Below, piece after piece: positions 38,160 to 48,884 of a stretch of 64,000 bases of DNA. A program made the position numbers and the translations under genes. Within the stretch, counting starts at the first letter, position 1; each line of letters starts with the position of its first letter. The stretch is from contig NZ_CP050854.1 of the NCBI RefSeq assembly GCF_017569925.1, forward strand, positions 186,001-250,000, given 5' to 3'. This stretch comes from Brenneria izadpanahii (lineage in GTDB: Bacteria; Pseudomonadota; Gammaproteobacteria; Enterobacterales; Enterobacteriaceae). The notes beneath the pieces are model-generated. The model was not told the DNA's origin and searched no databases. It saw only the letters and a program-made list of their open reading frames with translations.

Positions 38160-38307
38160 AAAATGACGGTTGTAATACGATAGAGTCTTGGCTATAGCGG
38201 ATTTTCTCTACTCGTCATTCCCCGAGACCGCGGTTATACAGCGTTTAAAAATTCGCCCGATGTTTTTTTTCTTCCTCTGATTACTCATCATCGCCTGGGA
38301 GGCGTTT

Positions 38308-39078
38308 ATGTCTAAATCTGATGTGTTCCATCTCGGTCTGACAAAAAATGATTTGCAGGGCGCCGCGTTGGCGATCGTGCCCGGCGATCCTGCGCGCGTC
38401 GAAAAAATAGCTCAACTGATGGATAACGCGGTACATCTGGCGTCGCACCGTGAATTCACCTCCTGGCGCGCCGAAGTGGACGGAAAGGCGGTGATAGTGT
38501 GCTCCACCGGCATTGGCGGGCCGTCAACCTCCATTGCGGTAGAGGAACTGGCCCAGCTTGGTATCCGTACCTTCCTGCGGGTGGGCACGACCGGCGCTAT
38601 TCAGCCGGATATCAATGTGGGCGATGTGCTGGTCACCACGGCGGCGGTGCGTCTCGATGGCGCAAGCCTGCATTTCGCGCCGATGGAGTTCCCGGCGGTG
38701 GCTGATTTTACCTGCACTACCGCGCTGGTCGAAGCGGCGAAAGCCGCCGGCGTGGCGCTTCATGTCGGCGTGACCGCTTCATCCGACACCTTTTATCCCG
38801 GACAAGAGCGTTATGATACGTTTTCTGGCCGCGTAGTCCGTCGTTTCCAAGGCTCAATGGAAGAATGGCAGAGTATGGGGGTGTTGAACTATGAAATGGA
38901 ATCGGCCACGTTGCTGACGATGTGCGCCAGCCAGGGATTGCGCGCGGGGATGATCGCGGGGGTGATTGTTAATCGCACCCAGCAGGAGATCCCCGATGTT
39001 GAGGCAATGAAGCAGGCTGAAACGACAGTCGTTAAGGTGTTGCTGGACGCCACGCGACGGTTGCTGGCCGCAGCATAA
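38308..39078 (+). CDS. udp: Uridine phosphorylase
   Basis: Cleaves uridine with phosphate to uracil and ribose 1-phosphate. The 256 residues show the phosphate-binding [10 protein letters not shown], the [16 protein letters not shown] loop characteristic of the PNP/UDP family signature, and the ribose-site glutamates in [20 protein letters not shown] site precedes the ATG. It has paired CRP sites 150-215 bp upstream. Confidence 0.97.
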   Translation: MSKSDVFHLGLTKNDLQGAALAIVPGDPARVEKIAQLMDNAVHLASHREFTSWRAEVDGKAVIVCSTGIGGPSTSIAVEELAQLGIRTFLRVGTTGAIQPDINVGDVLVTTAAVRLDGASLHFAPMEFPAVADFTCTTALVEAAKAAGVALHVGVTASSDTFYPGQERYDTFSGRVVRRFQGSMEEWQSMGVLNYEMESATLLTMCASQGLRAGMIAGVIVNRTQQEIPDVEAMKQAETTVVKVLLDATRRLLAAA

Positions 39079-39181
39079 ATTCCAGAACCGATTTGATGAC
39101 GGCATTGCGGGCCGGCGGGCGGCGTTACCCGCCTATTTCCCCACTCGCCTTTTATAGAAGATGACAATCGCAAGGAGATTT

Positions 39182-39964
39182 ATGACCGAACCAACGTTAC
39201 TCCATCCTTCCCTGGTTCCACTGGATGGCGGGATTAATTTCCGCGATCTGGGCGGGAATCGCGCGGCGGACGGCAGGCTTATCCGCCACGGCAAATTGTT
39301 CCGCTCCGGTTCGTTGGATATGTTAAGCCCGGCGGACTGCGAACGCCTGGCCGGGGTTCCGGTTTCACAGATAGTCGATTTCCGGGATGATGACGAAATC
39401 GCGCTCAAACCCGATATCTTGTGGTCCGGCGCGAACTATCACGCCTTTCCGGCTAATCCTTTACGTCATGAAGTTACGGCGAACCTGGATTCTTTAGGCT
39501 CGGAAGTGCTGTCTGCTTTTGATTCACGGGCTTTCATGTTGAAGCTCTATAGCCTGCTGCCTTTCGATAATTCCGCTTACCGCCAATTGGTGGCGCTGCT
39601 GCTTCAGGAGGATGATGGCGCGCTGGTGCAGCACTGCGCCGTGGGGAAAGATCGCACGGGGATCGGCTCCGCGCTGGTAATGTTTGCGCTGGGGGCGGAT
39701 GAGCAAACGGTCATTGAAGATTACCTGCTGACCGAAACCACGCTGACGCCATTCCGTCAGCAATTATTGGCCGACCTGTCAAAAACGCTGAATGAGAAAG
39801 CGTTGACGCAGTTTGCCTATGTGCTGTCGGTACAGGAGGAATTTATCGTCACGGCATTGCGGGCGATTAAGGCGCGTTATGGTTCGGTCGATGGCTGGCT
39901 GGACACGGAGTATGGACTGGACAATCGCGCTCGTCAGTTTCTGCAGGATAAGTATCTGGCGTGA
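39182..39964 (+). CDS. Tyrosine/serine phosphatase family protein
   Basis: A 260-residue protein with a DSP-like phosphatase loop HCAVGKDRTG (cysteine 152, arginine 158) and the family start GINFRDLGGNRAADGRLIRHG. This is the Pfam Y_phosphatase3 group (LipA/PtpB-like), cytoplasmic as no signal peptide is seen. Substrate unknown; proteins or phosphoinositide-like compounds have been reported for the group. The start at 39182 is set by AAGGAGA seven bases upstream. It is 103 bp after udp and not part of the E. coli udp locus. Confidence 0.85.
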   Translation: MTEPTLLHPSLVPLDGGINFRDLGGNRAADGRLIRHGKLFRSGSLDMLSPADCERLAGVPVSQIVDFRDDDEIALKPDILWSGANYHAFPANPLRHEVTANLDSLGSEVLSAFDSRAFMLKLYSLLPFDNSAYRQLVALLLQEDDGALVQHCAVGKDRTGIGSALVMFALGADEQTVIEDYLLTETTLTPFRQQLLADLSKTLNEKALTQFAYVLSVQEEFIVTALRAIKARYGSVDGWLDTEYGLDNRARQFLQDKYLA

Positions 39965-39996
39965 TGATAAACGCGCCGCCGGGAGAGGTAATGAGC

Positions 39997-40021
39997 AAGG
40001 CCGGTCATATTAACCGGCCTT
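39997..40021 (+). terminator. Terminator between the phosphatase gene and ppc
   Basis: AAGGCCGGT (39997-40005) pairs perfectly with ACCGGCCTT (40013-40021) around a 7-nt loop, followed by TTGTCGTT. It lies between convergent genes and may act for both. Confidence 0.7.
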
Positions 40022-40049
40022 TGTCGTTCCTTCGTCTGGCTTTTAGCGA

Positions 40050-42689
40050 TTAGCCGGTGTTGCGCATACCGGCGGCCACGCCCGCGATAGTCACCATCAG
40101 CGCCAGTTCCACTTCCGGATCCGGCTCTTCCCGCTGGCGTGAACGGTGCAGCAGTTCAGCCTGCAGGACGTTCAACGGGTCAGTATAAACGTTACGCAAT
40201 GCAATCGATTCTGCGATCCACGGCAGATCTTCCATCAAGTGATCGTCATTGGCGATCGTCAGCACCACATGGATATCGGCGGCTAGCTGTTCACGCAGCT
40301 GTTTTCCCAGCGGCCATAGCTTTTTGTCCACCAGGCGTTGATCATAGTATTCAGCCAGCCACAAATCCGCTTTGGAAAACACCATTTCCAGCATCCCGAT
40401 ACGAGTGGAGAAAAACGGCCAGTTGCGGCACATGGCTTCCAACTGCGTCTGCTTGCCGTCGTCCACGACTTTTTGCAGCGCGGCGCCAGCGCCAAGCCAG
40501 GCCGGCAGCATCAGACGGTTCTGCGTCCAGGCGAAAATCCACGGAATGGCGCGCAGGCTTTCTACGCCGCCGGTAGGACGACGTTTCGCCGGGCGCGAGC
40601 CTAACGGCAATTTACCCAGTTCCAGTTCCGGCGTGGCGGAGCGGAAATAGGGAACAAAGTCAGGATTTTCACGCACGTACCCGCGATACATATCGCAGGA
40701 TACGCGAGATAATTCATCCATCACCTCTATCCATTCCTGCTCCGGCTCCGGCGGCGGCAGCAGATTGGCTTCCAGAATGGCGCCGGTGTAAAGCGCCAGA
40801 CTGCTGATGGTGACTTCCGGCAGACCGAATTTAAAGCGGATCATCTCGCCCTGCTCGGTCACGCGTAGGCCGCCTTTCAGGCTGCCCGGCGGTTGTGACA
40901 ATAGGGCGGCGTGGGCCGGCGCGCCGCCGCGGCCGATTGAGCCGCCGCGTCCGTGAAACAGCGTCAGCGCGATGCCGGCTTTTTCGCAGGTTTTAATCAG
41001 CGCGTCCTGCGCGCGGTACTGCGCCCAGGAAGCGGCCATCACGCCGGCGTCTTTCGCCGAGTCGGAATAGCCGATCATAACCATCTGCTTGCCCTGAATA
41101 ACGCCGCGATACCAGTCGATGTTCAGCAACTGGGTCATCACATCGTCGGCATTGTTCAAGTCTTCCAGCGTTTCAAACAGCGGAACAACCGGTAATGTAA
41201 AGGGGCAGCCCGCTTCTTTCAGCAGCAAGTGCACCGCCAGCACGTCGGAAGGCGTACGCGCCATGGAAATGACATAGGTGGCGATCGAACCGGCGGGCGC
41301 TTTGGCTATCACTTTACAGGTGTCGATCACCTCTTTGGTTTCGGCGCTGGGTTCCCACTGGCGCGGCAGCAGCGGACGTTTGGAGCTTAATTCACGGATC
41401 AGGAAGGCCTGTTTGTCGGACTCGGACCAGCTTTCATAGTCGCCTAGACCCAGGTAACGGGTGATTTCCGCCAGCGCCTCGCTGTGATTGGTGCTTTCCT
41501 GACGAACGTCGATGCGCACCAGCGGTACGCCGAAGCAGCGCACGCGGCGCAGCGTATCCAGCAGTTGGCCGTCGGCGATGATGCCCATGCCGCAGGCATG
41601 CAGCGACTGGTAACATGCGAACAGCGGCTCCCACAATTGTTCATTGCTGACCAGCAGATCTTTCGGCGCCAGCAGTTCTCCGCCTTTGAGACGGGCATCC
41701 AGATAAGCCAGCGTGCTATTCAACTGCGCGCGTAATGATTTCATGATGGCGCGGTACGGTTCTTGAACCTCGTCGCCGCCGGCCAGTTTGCGTAATTCCG
41801 GCGTACATTCCGACATCGACAATTCCGATACCAGGAACTGAATATCTTGCAGGAACAGATCGGCCGCTTTCCAACGGCTGAGCAATAGCACCCGGCGAGT
41901 CACCTCGGCCGTCACGTTCGGGTTGCCGTCGCGGTCTCCGCCCATCCATGAGGTAAAACGCACCGGCACGGCTTCCACGGGCAGACGATAACCGAAAGAC
42001 TTTTCAAGCAGTTCATCCAGCTCGCGCAAAAAGGCGGGCACGCCTTCCCAAAGGCTGTTCTCGACGACGGCAAAACCCCATTTGGCTTCTTCTATCGGCG
42101 TCGGACGGATTTTACGAATTTCGTCGGTATGCCAGGATTGTGCGATCAACTGGCGCAGGCGGCGCATAATCTGGTTACGTTCATAATCGGCCAGATCGTC
42201 ATGGTCGAGCTGTTTCAGACAGGTGTTTACTTCAACCAGCTTGTGGATCAGGGTACGGCGGGTAATCTCGGTGGGGTGCGCGGTCAATACCAGCTCGATG
42301 GAAAGCGATTCGACGGCATTACGAATGTCTTTTTCCGTTAGACCTTTGGTTGTTTTTAAGCGGTCGAAAGTTTTGGAGAGTATCTCCGGGTTGCTGGCGG
42401 CTTCACCGTGCGGGGAGATCGTGTGATATTGCTCAGCGGTATTGGTTAAGTTAAGAAATTGACTAAATGCGCGGGCTACCGGCAGTAGCTCGTCATTGGA
42501 CAGGTTTTGTAGTGTGTTCAGCAGTTCCTGTCGGTGCTTTTCACTGCCCGCTCGGGAGGACTTTGATAATTTACGAATCCTTTCTACCTTATCAAGTATG
42601 TTCTCACCCAGCGCTTCCTTGATAGTATCGCCAAGTAGCTTACCTAGCATGCTGACGTTACTTCGCATTGCTGAATATTGCTCTTTCAT
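40050..42689 (-). CDS. ppc: Phosphoenolpyruvate carboxylase
   Basis: Fixes bicarbonate onto phosphoenolpyruvate to refill oxaloacetate. The 879-residue protein aligns with E. coli Ppc (883) throughout. It includes the catalytic histidine segment [14 protein letters not shown] near residue 138, [16 protein letters not shown], and the C-terminal RNTG that holds the aspartate/acetyl-CoA control site. A few residues are missing near the C-terminal loop ([13 protein letters not shown]). Next to argE on the same strand, 255 bp apart. Confidence 0.98.
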   Translation of the reverse strand: MKEQYSAMRSNVSMLGKLLGDTIKEALGENILDKVERIRKLSKSSRAGSEKHRQELLNTLQNLSNDELLPVARAFSQFLNLTNTAEQYHTISPHGEAASNPEILSKTFDRLKTTKGLTEKDIRNAVESLSIELVLTAHPTEITRRTLIHKLVEVNTCLKQLDHDDLADYERNQIMRRLRQLIAQSWHTDEIRKIRPTPIEEAKWGFAVVENSLWEGVPAFLRELDELLEKSFGYRLPVEAVPVRFTSWMGGDRDGNPNVTAEVTRRVLLLSRWKAADLFLQDIQFLVSELSMSECTPELRKLAGGDEVQEPYRAIMKSLRAQLNSTLAYLDARLKGGELLAPKDLLVSNEQLWEPLFACYQSLHACGMGIIADGQLLDTLRRVRCFGVPLVRIDVRQESTNHSEALAEITRYLGLGDYESWSESDKQAFLIRELSSKRPLLPRQWEPSAETKEVIDTCKVIAKAPAGSIATYVISMARTPSDVLAVHLLLKEAGCPFTLPVVPLFETLEDLNNADDVMTQLLNIDWYRGVIQGKQMVMIGYSDSAKDAGVMAASWAQYRAQDALIKTCEKAGIALTLFHGRGGSIGRGGAPAHAALLSQPPGSLKGGLRVTEQGEMIRFKFGLPEVTISSLALYTGAILEANLLPPPEPEQEWIEVMDELSRVSCDMYRGYVRENPDFVPYFRSATPELELGKLPLGSRPAKRRPTGGVESLRAIPWIFAWTQNRLMLPAWLGAGAALQKVVDDGKQTQLEAMCRNWPFFSTRIGMLEMVFSKADLWLAEYYDQRLVDKKLWPLGKQLREQLAADIHVVLTIANDDHLMEDLPWIAESIALRNVYTDPLNVLQAELLHRSRQREEPDPEVELALMVTIAGVAAGMRNTG

Positions 42690-42917
42690 ATATACCCTGA
42701 CCCATCTCTAAAATTTTTTGTAAGTTTATTTCACCAGAAAGACGTACTACGCTCCTTTCATCTAGCCACGACGAGGTTGATTCGTCAATTGACGATTCTT
42801 TGCCCTCGTTGTTCTTTTATACCGCGGATCTTTTTACCCGCATTGATGTAGATTTGGCAATCGGTGAAATTTAATTACAGATGACCCGATATTAGATGTG
42901 CTTATTTGGCGGCGAAA

Positions 42918-42934
42918 GCGGGCGTGATGCCCGC
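42918..42934 (-). terminator. Hairpin after argE
   Basis: GCGGGC and GCCCGC enclose a 5-nt loop, 10 bp beyond the argE stop, followed on the minus strand by TTTCGCC. It is a plausible end for the argE transcript; the remaining gap to ppc holds only the ppc promoter region. Confidence 0.5.
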
Positions 42935-42944
42935 GGCCATCTTT

Positions 42945-44096
42945 TTAAGGGAGACAGAAATGTTTAATCATCTGAGAAATCAGTTCTCTCGTCGGTTTGA
43001 TAAAGGCGGTATCAAGAAATTCGTCTGGCTGATGCGCCTGATCGATCGATCCCGGCCCCAGAACCAGCGTCGGGCAGAGCCCCTGAATAAACGGCGCTTC
43101 GGTGCAGTAATTGACGACTTCGGTTTGCGCGCCCAGCAGTTTTTCCACTACCGAGACTAAATGATGATCCGCCGGACATTCGTAGCCGGGGATCGGCGGG
43201 TGCAGTTCGCCGATCGTCAGGCGGCCCGGCCAGCGCTGGCTGACCGGCGCCAGCGCTTGCGACAGCAAGCCGTTCAGATCGCTGAGCGTCAGTCCCGGCA
43301 GCGGGCGGATATCCATATGCAGCTCGCAGCAGGCGCAGATTCGGTTCGGCGCGTCGCCGCCGTGGATATGGCCCAGATTCATAGTCGGGTAGGGGATATC
43401 GAACGCCGCGTTGTGATAGCGCTCCTGCAGCGTTTTGCGCAGTACCAGCAGATGGGAGATCGCATCGTGCATCAGTTCAATCGCGTTCACGCCGCGCGAC
43501 GGATCGCTGGAATGCCCGGACTGGCCCTGAATCCGGATCGCGCTGGACATATGGCCCTTATGGGCGCGCACCGGCCGCAGCGACGTCGGTTCGCCGATAA
43601 TGGCGCAGTCCGGCCTGACCTGCGCGGATGCGGCAAAATATTTGGCGCCGGCCATGGTGGTCTCTTCATCCGCGGTGGCGAGAATATATAGCGGCTTGGT
43701 CAGTTTGCCTGGATCGATGTCGCGCAGCGTATCAAGAATAAACGCAAAGAATCCTTTCATATCGGCGGTTCCCAGACCATACAGCTTGTTATCGTGCTCG
43801 GTCAGCGTGAAGGGATCGCGCGTCCAGCGACCGTCGTCGAACGGTACGGTATCCGTATGTCCCGCCAGTAATAAGCCGCCTTTGCCTTCCCCGATTCTGG
43901 CCAGCATATTAAATTTGTTTCTGGTGCCGGGTACTGGCTGAACTTCAACATGAAAGCCCAAATCAGTGAACCAGCCGGACAGCAGATTGATTAACGCCTG
44001 ATTACTTTGATCGAGCGTACTGTCGGTCGCGCTGATGGACGGCGTTGCGATTAGCGCCCGGTATAGCTCAAGAAAAGGGGGTAAATTCATCTTCAC
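42945..44096 (-). CDS. argE: Acetylornithine deacetylase
   Basis: Removes the acetyl group from N2-acetylornithine in arginine synthesis. The 383 residues equal the E. coli protein. The dinuclear zinc M20 motifs are visible: [29 protein letters not shown], and the [14 protein letters not shown] dimerisation lid. The start is GTG at 44096 for the full family length, with an ATG two codons later. It is divergent from the argC remnant, sharing the ARG-box region. Confidence 0.95.
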   Translation of the reverse strand: MKMNLPPFLELYRALIATPSISATDSTLDQSNQALINLLSGWFTDLGFHVEVQPVPGTRNKFNMLARIGEGKGGLLLAGHTDTVPFDDGRWTRDPFTLTEHDNKLYGLGTADMKGFFAFILDTLRDIDPGKLTKPLYILATADEETTMAGAKYFAASAQVRPDCAIIGEPTSLRPVRAHKGHMSSAIRIQGQSGHSSDPSRGVNAIELMHDAISHLLVLRKTLQERYHNAAFDIPYPTMNLGHIHGGDAPNRICACCELHMDIRPLPGLTLSDLNGLLSQALAPVSQRWPGRLTIGELHPPIPGYECPADHHLVSVVEKLLGAQTEVVNYCTEAPFIQGLCPTLVLGPGSIDQAHQPDEFLDTAFIKPTRELISQMIKHFCLP

Positions 44097-44121
44097 GGTT
44101 GACAGCCTCTGGTTAGGATAG

Positions 44122-44160
44122 TATCAATATTCATGCATTTATTTTGAATAAAAATACAAT
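44122..44160. promoter_or_regulatory. Two ARG boxes in the argE-argC control region
   Basis: TATCAATATTCATGCATT (44122-44139) and TTTGAATAAAAATACAAT (44143-44160) match the 18-bp ArgR box WNTGAATWWWWATTCANW with two and one core mismatches. They are separated by 3 bp, the classic spacing for hexameric ArgR. They should repress both argE and the argC-argB-argH side when arginine is present. Confidence 0.85.
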
Positions 44161-44195
44161 AACGCTAAGAGAAAGGAAACCATAAGATACTTTTG

Positions 44196-44211
44196 GTGAT
44201 GAATTCATCAC
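44196..44211. promoter_or_regulatory. 16-bp perfect palindrome in the argC leader
   Basis: GTGATGAATTCATCAC is fully self-complementary and contains the TGAAT/ATTCA half-sites of an ARG box without the central AT spacer. It is 36 bp beyond the second ARG box. Role unknown. Confidence 0.35.
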
Positions 44212-44298
44212 GTCGCTTAGCTTCGCGGGCGAACAGCGTTATGACGCTGGCGGACCCTGTTACCGATTTCGTTGATAAGTTAAGGTATAGAGTATCCC

Positions 44299-44523
44299 AT
44301 ATTGAATAGGTTGATTGTTGGCGCCTGCGGCCGTCTGGGCGCCGAGCTGACCCGCTATCTTGGCTGTCGCCCGCAAATGAACATAACCGCTTTAGCCGTT
44401 TCTACGCAAAGCGTAGATGCGGGAAAATTGATTTCCGATTTGCATCGGCAACTGAAGGATATCTCCGATTTGCCGGTTAAGCCGTTACATAGTCTTTACT
44501 TTGATTACCATTTACCATTCTGA
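44299..44523 (+). pseudogene. argC: Truncated N-acetyl-gamma-glutamyl-phosphate reductase gene
   Basis: Only the first 60 or so codons of argC (normally about 334) remain: [13 protein letters not shown] with the NADP-binding G-x2-G-x2-[27 protein letters not shown] and DLPVKPL. The expected start codon reads ATA (44299-44301) in place of ATG before TTG-AAT; a TTG start at 44302 is conceivable. After about residue 62 the sequence leaves the family and stops at 44521-44523, 15 bp before argB. The catalytic cysteine and the whole C-terminal domain are gone. This is a large internal deletion, not a base slip. argB keeps its own ribosome site. Confidence 0.9.
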
Positions 44524-44538
44524 GGCGCGAAGAGAACA

Positions 44539-45312
44539 ATGAATCCGTTAATTATCAAGCTAGGTGGCGTTTTACTGGATAGCGAAGAAGCGTTGGAGCG
44601 CCTCTTTACGGCGCTGGTTACCTATCGCCAGCAACATCAGCGCCCGCTTGTGATTGTGCACGGCGGCGGATGCCTGGTTGACGATCTGATGAAAAAACTA
44701 TCGTTGCCGGTGGTGAAGAAAAACGGCCTGCGCGTGACTCCCGCCGATCAGATCGACATTATTACCGGCGCGTTGGCCGGTTCGGCGAATAAAACGTTGC
44801 TGTCGTGGGCCAGGAAGCACGACATTAACGCGGTTGGCCTGTGCCTGGCGGACGGCGGCAGCACCAAGGTGACGCAGTTGGACGAAGCGCTGGGTTTTGT
44901 CGGTAAGGCGGAGGCGGGCTCGCCCGCATTGCTGAATACGCTGTTGTCTGCGGGATACCTGCCGGTTGTCAGCTCTATCGGGATGACCGATCGGGGCGAT
45001 CTGATGAACGTGAACGCCGACCAGGCCGCAACGGCGCTGGCGGAAACGCTGGGGGCGGATTTAATCCTGCTTTCCGACGTTAGTGGTATTCTGGACGGCA
45101 AAGGCCAGCGTATTGCGGAAATGACGGCGGAAAAAGCCGAACAGCTGATCGCGCAGGGTATCATCACCGATGGGATGATTGTTAAGGTCAACGCGGCGCT
45201 GGACGCTGCGCGCACGCTGGGGCGTCCGGTGGATATCGCCAGCTGGCGTCATGCCGATCAGCTGCCTGCGCTATTCAACGGCGTGGCTATCGGTACGCGT
45301 ATTTTAGCGTAG
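44539..45312 (+). CDS. argB: Acetylglutamate kinase
   Basis: Phosphorylates N-acetylglutamate, the second step of arginine synthesis; its product is the substrate of ArgC. The 257 residues have the amino-acid kinase signatures [40 protein letters not shown] and [27 protein letters not shown]. It starts 15 bp after the argC remnant with a GAAGAGAA ribosome site and appears intact. Confidence 0.96.
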   Translation: MNPLIIKLGGVLLDSEEALERLFTALVTYRQQHQRPLVIVHGGGCLVDDLMKKLSLPVVKKNGLRVTPADQIDIITGALAGSANKTLLSWARKHDINAVGLCLADGGSTKVTQLDEALGFVGKAEAGSPALLNTLLSAGYLPVVSSIGMTDRGDLMNVNADQAATALAETLGADLILLSDVSGILDGKGQRIAEMTAEKAEQLIAQGIITDGMIVKVNAALDAARTLGRPVDIASWRHADQLPALFNGVAIGTRILA

Positions 45313-45555
45313 TCGGTTTTGAGGTATGGCGCGGCGTGGATCATCGGCGGCTCGCTGTCGGCGGTTCGGCTTACGGATGCGCCATTCCCGCGCAGGCGCC
45401 CATTTTCGTCATCTCCGCGCAGTAGGCGGGCCGGCATGACGAGAGTCGATTTAACGCCGTATCCGCGCAGGCGGACGACGGTATGGCGATGAGTTACGAG
45501 TCCGGGGATGAAGTGTTTCATGCCCGCATTTATTTGAATTTTGGGAGTAATGGTT
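45313..45555. repeat. Repeat-rich gap between argB and argH
   Basis: The 243-bp spacer is long for this operon. It holds palindromic GC-rich units: CGTCAT (45407-45412) with ATGACG (45436-45441), and a run of CCGCGCAGGCG-type words at about 45388-45398, 45413-45424 and 45464-45474. These look like extragenic palindromes. No coding frame of note. Confidence 0.55.
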
Positions 45556-46929
45556 ATGGCTTTGTGGGGCGGTCGGTTCAGTCAGGCGGCAGATCAACGT
45601 TTTAAACAGTTTAATGACTCGCTGCGGTTTGATTACCGTCTGGCAGAGCAGGACATCATCGGCTCGATTGGCTGGTCAAAAGCGTTGGTTACCGTCAATG
45701 TGCTCAGCGAACAAGAGCAACAGCAGTTGGAGCAAGCGCTGAATGCGCTGTTGGCTGACGTTCAGGCCGATCCTGAAATCATCCTGCAAAGTGATGCCGA
45801 AGATATTCATAGCTGGGTTGAGCAGCGCCTGATTGAAAAAGTCGGCGATCTGGGTAAAAAGCTGCATACCGGGCGTAGTCGTAACGATCAGGTGGCCACC
45901 GACCTGAAACTGTGGTGCAAAGCGCAGATTGCCGAACTGCATCTGGCGGTGCGTCAACTGCGCCAGGCGTTGGTCGCCACGGCGGAAGCGAACCAGGATG
46001 CCGTCATGCCGGGCTATACCCACTTGCAGCGTGCCCAGCCGGTAACGTTTGCTCACTGGTGCCTGGCTTATCATGAAATGCTGGCGCGCGACGAAAGCCG
46101 GTTGGAAGATACGCTGAAACGTCTGGACGTCAGCCCGTTGGGCTGCGGGGCGCTGGCCGGTACGGCTTATCCTATTGACCGCGAGCAGTTGGCCGGATGG
46201 CTGGGTTTCGCTTCCGCCACGCGCAACAGTCTGGATACGGTATCCGATCGCGATCACGTGCTGGAACTGCTATCCGACGCCGCTATCGGCATGGTGCATC
46301 TGTCGCGTTTCGCTGAAGACCTGATTTTCTTTAACAGCGGCGAAGCGGCGTTTGTCGAGCTGTCCGATCGCGTGACCTCCGGTTCATCGTTAATGCCGCA
46401 GAAAAAGAATCCTGACGCGCTGGAGTTGATTCGCGGTAAATGCGGTCGCGTTCAGGGCGCGCTGGCCGGCATGATGGTGACGCTGAAAGGGTTGCCGCTG
46501 GCGTACAACAAGGATATGCAGGAAGACAAAGAAGGTCTGTTCGACGCGCTGGATACCTGGCACGACTGCCTGATGATGGCCGCGCTGGTGCTGGAAGGCA
46601 TTCAGGTCAAGCGCCCCCGCTGTCAGGAAGCCGCCGAGCAGGGCTATGCCAACGCGACGGAACTGGCGGATTATCTGGTTGCTAAAGGCGTGCCGTTCCG
46701 GGAGGCGCACCATATCGTCGGCGAAGCGGTTGTCGAAGCCATTCGCCAGGGGAAAGCGCTGGAAGCGCTGCCGCTGCCGGAGCTACGGAAGTTTAGCGAC
46801 GTTATCGCCGATGACGTTTACCCTATCCTGTCCTTGCAATCCTGTCTGGATAAACGCGCGGCGCAGGGCGGCGTGTCGCCTCAGCAGGTGGCGAAAGCCA
46901 TCAGCGACGCTAAACAGCGTCTGAGCTGA
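45556..46929 (+). CDS. argH: Argininosuccinate lyase
   Basis: Splits argininosuccinate to arginine and fumarate, the last step of arginine synthesis. The 457 residues equal E. coli ArgH. Seen are [19 protein letters not shown] at the start, [13 protein letters not shown], the fumarase-superfamily signature [11 protein letters not shown], and [10 protein letters not shown]. The start at 45556 has GGGAG eight bases upstream; earlier frame starts at 45541 and 45550 are less well placed. Confidence 0.96.
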   Translation: MALWGGRFSQAADQRFKQFNDSLRFDYRLAEQDIIGSIGWSKALVTVNVLSEQEQQQLEQALNALLADVQADPEIILQSDAEDIHSWVEQRLIEKVGDLGKKLHTGRSRNDQVATDLKLWCKAQIAELHLAVRQLRQALVATAEANQDAVMPGYTHLQRAQPVTFAHWCLAYHEMLARDESRLEDTLKRLDVSPLGCGALAGTAYPIDREQLAGWLGFASATRNSLDTVSDRDHVLELLSDAAIGMVHLSRFAEDLIFFNSGEAAFVELSDRVTSGSSLMPQKKNPDALELIRGKCGRVQGALAGMMVTLKGLPLAYNKDMQEDKEGLFDALDTWHDCLMMAALVLEGIQVKRPRCQEAAEQGYANATELADYLVAKGVPFREAHHIVGEAVVEAIRQGKALEALPLPELRKFSDVIADDVYPILSLQSCLDKRAAQGGVSPQQVAKAISDAKQRLS

Positions 46930-47141
46930 CAAATCCGCCTGGAGCGGATTTAAATGCCGCTCGCGGCGGCCGCGCAGAGGCGAGGCCCAAGGATGGGCCG
47001 AATCACAATATCAACGCATCGGCGGCTTAGCGTATAACGCGAGTTCCGGCTTTCATGATTTGCCTGTAAACCTGAATCACATCCGCATTTTCTGGTTTTT
47101 TTCACCGTATTTCCCCCAAATCCTTCTCCAGGCGGATTTTG
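46930..47141. repeat. MITE-like element with terminal inverted repeats
   Basis: The left end CAAATCCGCCTGGAGCGG (46930 on) and the reverse complement of the right end, CAAAATCCGCCTGGAGAAGG (from 47141), share about 22 bp of terminal inverted repeat with two gaps. The element is 212 bp, non-coding, and fills nearly the whole gap between argH and rmuC. It is unrelated by eye to the three ATACTTCAAGTTGC-type elements. Confidence 0.7.
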
Positions 47142-47206
47142 CCTCTGGACATCCATACAGTATCAATTTAACGTGACGGACAGCAGTGGTGGCCAGTGGA
47201 GGCGCA

Positions 47207-48745
47207 GTGGATATCAGCATGGTTTATGGATTGGGCGGCGGCCTGGCCGGCTTATTGGCCGGTTGGCTTATCGTTAGCCTATCGCACCAGCGGCAGCAGT
47301 CGCGTCATGAAACGGAACAACGTTTACTTGAGCAATCGTTACAGCAAACCCGGCAGCTTTTGAGTGAATGCCAGCAGGCGAAAAAAGAGGCGGAACAGCG
47401 ATTACGCGAGAACGAGTTGGAGTTGCGTAATGTTCACGGCCAGCTTGCCGCGGGCCTGGAGAAGCAGCAGCAACTGGCGCAACTGCGCGAGGAGTGCGTT
47501 CAGTTGAATCAGGAACTGCGCGCGTTGCGCGAGGTGAATACCGCGCAGGAGGCCGAACTGCGGGAAGTCACCATCCGGCTGGAAGAAACGCGCATGGCCG
47601 CCGAAGAGAAGCAACGCCTGCTGATAAACAGCGAGCAGCGATTGACCACGCAGTTTGAAAATCTGGCCAACCGGATTTTTGAGCACAGCGGCCGTAAAGT
47701 GGACGAGCAGAATAGGCAGAGCCTGGATCGCTTGTTGATGCCGCTGCGCGAACAGCTTGATGGATTCAGACGCCAGGTTCAGGATAGCTTCGGCGCCGAA
47801 GCCCGTGAACGTCATACGCTGACGCATGAAATTCGCAATCTGCAACAGCTCAATGCGCAGATGGCTCGGGAGGCGATCAACCTGACCAACGCCCTGAAGG
47901 GGGACAATAAGACGCAGGGAAACTGGGGCGAAGTGGTGCTGAGCCGCGTGTTGGAAGCTTCCGGGCTGCGTGAAGGGTATGAATATGAGACTCAGGTCAG
48001 CGTGCAGACCGGCGCAAATAATCGTATGCAGCCTGACGTGGTCGTTCGTTTGCCGCAAGGCAAGGATGTGGTGATTGACGCCAAGATGTCGCTGGTGGCC
48101 TATGAGCGCTATTTTAACAGCGATGATGAAGCCGAACGTTTAGCCGCCCTGAACGATCACTTGCTCTCGGTGCGGGGGCATATTCGCCTGCTGGGGAGCA
48201 AAGACTACCAGCAACTGCCGGGGCTGCGTTCACTGGATTATGTCCTGATGTTTATTCCCGTGGAGCCGGCGTTTCTGGTGGCGATCGATCGTCAGCCAGA
48301 GTTGATCAACGAAGCGTTGAAGCACAATATTATGCTGGTTAGTCCCACAACGTTGCTGGTGGCGTTGCGTACCATCAACAATCTGTGGCGTTATGAGCAG
48401 CAGAGCCGCAATGCTCAGCGGATCGCTGAACGGGCCGCGCGGCTGTACGATAAGATGCGGCTGTTCGTCGATGATATGGCGTCATTGGGCCAATGCCTTG
48501 ATAAAGCCCAGGGCAGTTATCGTCAGGCGATGAACAAGCTCTCTTCCGGGCGTGGTAACCTGATTGGTCAGGCGGAAGGGTTTCGCGCATTGGGCGTAGA
48601 GGTAAAACGTCCAATCAGTCCCTCGTTGGCGGAGCAGGCGACCGAGCACGAAAAAAACGCCCCGGACGCGTTGAGCGAGTCCTCCCTATCGGCGGATGCC
48701 GGCGACGGCTCGCCAAGCCCGGCCTCGGAAAGAAAAAATAGCTAA
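47207..48745 (+). CDS. rmuC: DNA recombination protein RmuC
   Basis: A 512-residue protein with an N-terminal membrane segment (VYGLGGGLAGLLAGWLIVSLS), a long coiled coil to about residue 180 and a C-terminal restriction-endonuclease-like domain (GNWGEVVLSRVLEASGLREG, VVIDAKMSLVAYERY). The family limits inverted-repeat recombination and has recently been viewed as anti-mobile-DNA, but the reaction is unsettled. The GTG at 47207 (VDISMVYG, like E. coli MDFSIMVY) is chosen because GGAGG lies five bases before it; GTG codons at 47186 and 47189 are alternatives. Confidence 0.93.
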   Translation: MDISMVYGLGGGLAGLLAGWLIVSLSHQRQQSRHETEQRLLEQSLQQTRQLLSECQQAKKEAEQRLRENELELRNVHGQLAAGLEKQQQLAQLREECVQLNQELRALREVNTAQEAELREVTIRLEETRMAAEEKQRLLINSEQRLTTQFENLANRIFEHSGRKVDEQNRQSLDRLLMPLREQLDGFRRQVQDSFGAEARERHTLTHEIRNLQQLNAQMAREAINLTNALKGDNKTQGNWGEVVLSRVLEASGLREGYEYETQVSVQTGANNRMQPDVVVRLPQGKDVVIDAKMSLVAYERYFNSDDEAERLAALNDHLLSVRGHIRLLGSKDYQQLPGLRSLDYVLMFIPVEPAFLVAIDRQPELINEALKHNIMLVSPTTLLVALRTINNLWRYEQQSRNAQRIAERAARLYDKMRLFVDDMASLGQCLDKAQGSYRQAMNKLSSGRGNLIGQAEGFRALGVEVKRPISPSLAEQATEHEKNAPDALSESSLSADAGDGSPSPASERKNS

Positions 48746-48884
48746 GCGTTTTCGTTGCGCCAGAGAATAATCGCGTTGTCTGGAGGGTGTCGTCGCATTA
48801 GGCGGTGGGCTTTTTATACGGGTCTGTTACACTCATCCCATTAATAAAGAGACTCGATGTTTGACTAAATAGTAGGCGGATAAG

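Noticed and set aside
45380..45500. Recurring CCGCGCAGGCG words considered as a CRISPR array
   Set aside because: Units are unevenly spaced, palindromic and too few, and no cas genes are nearby; they fit extragenic palindromic repeats.
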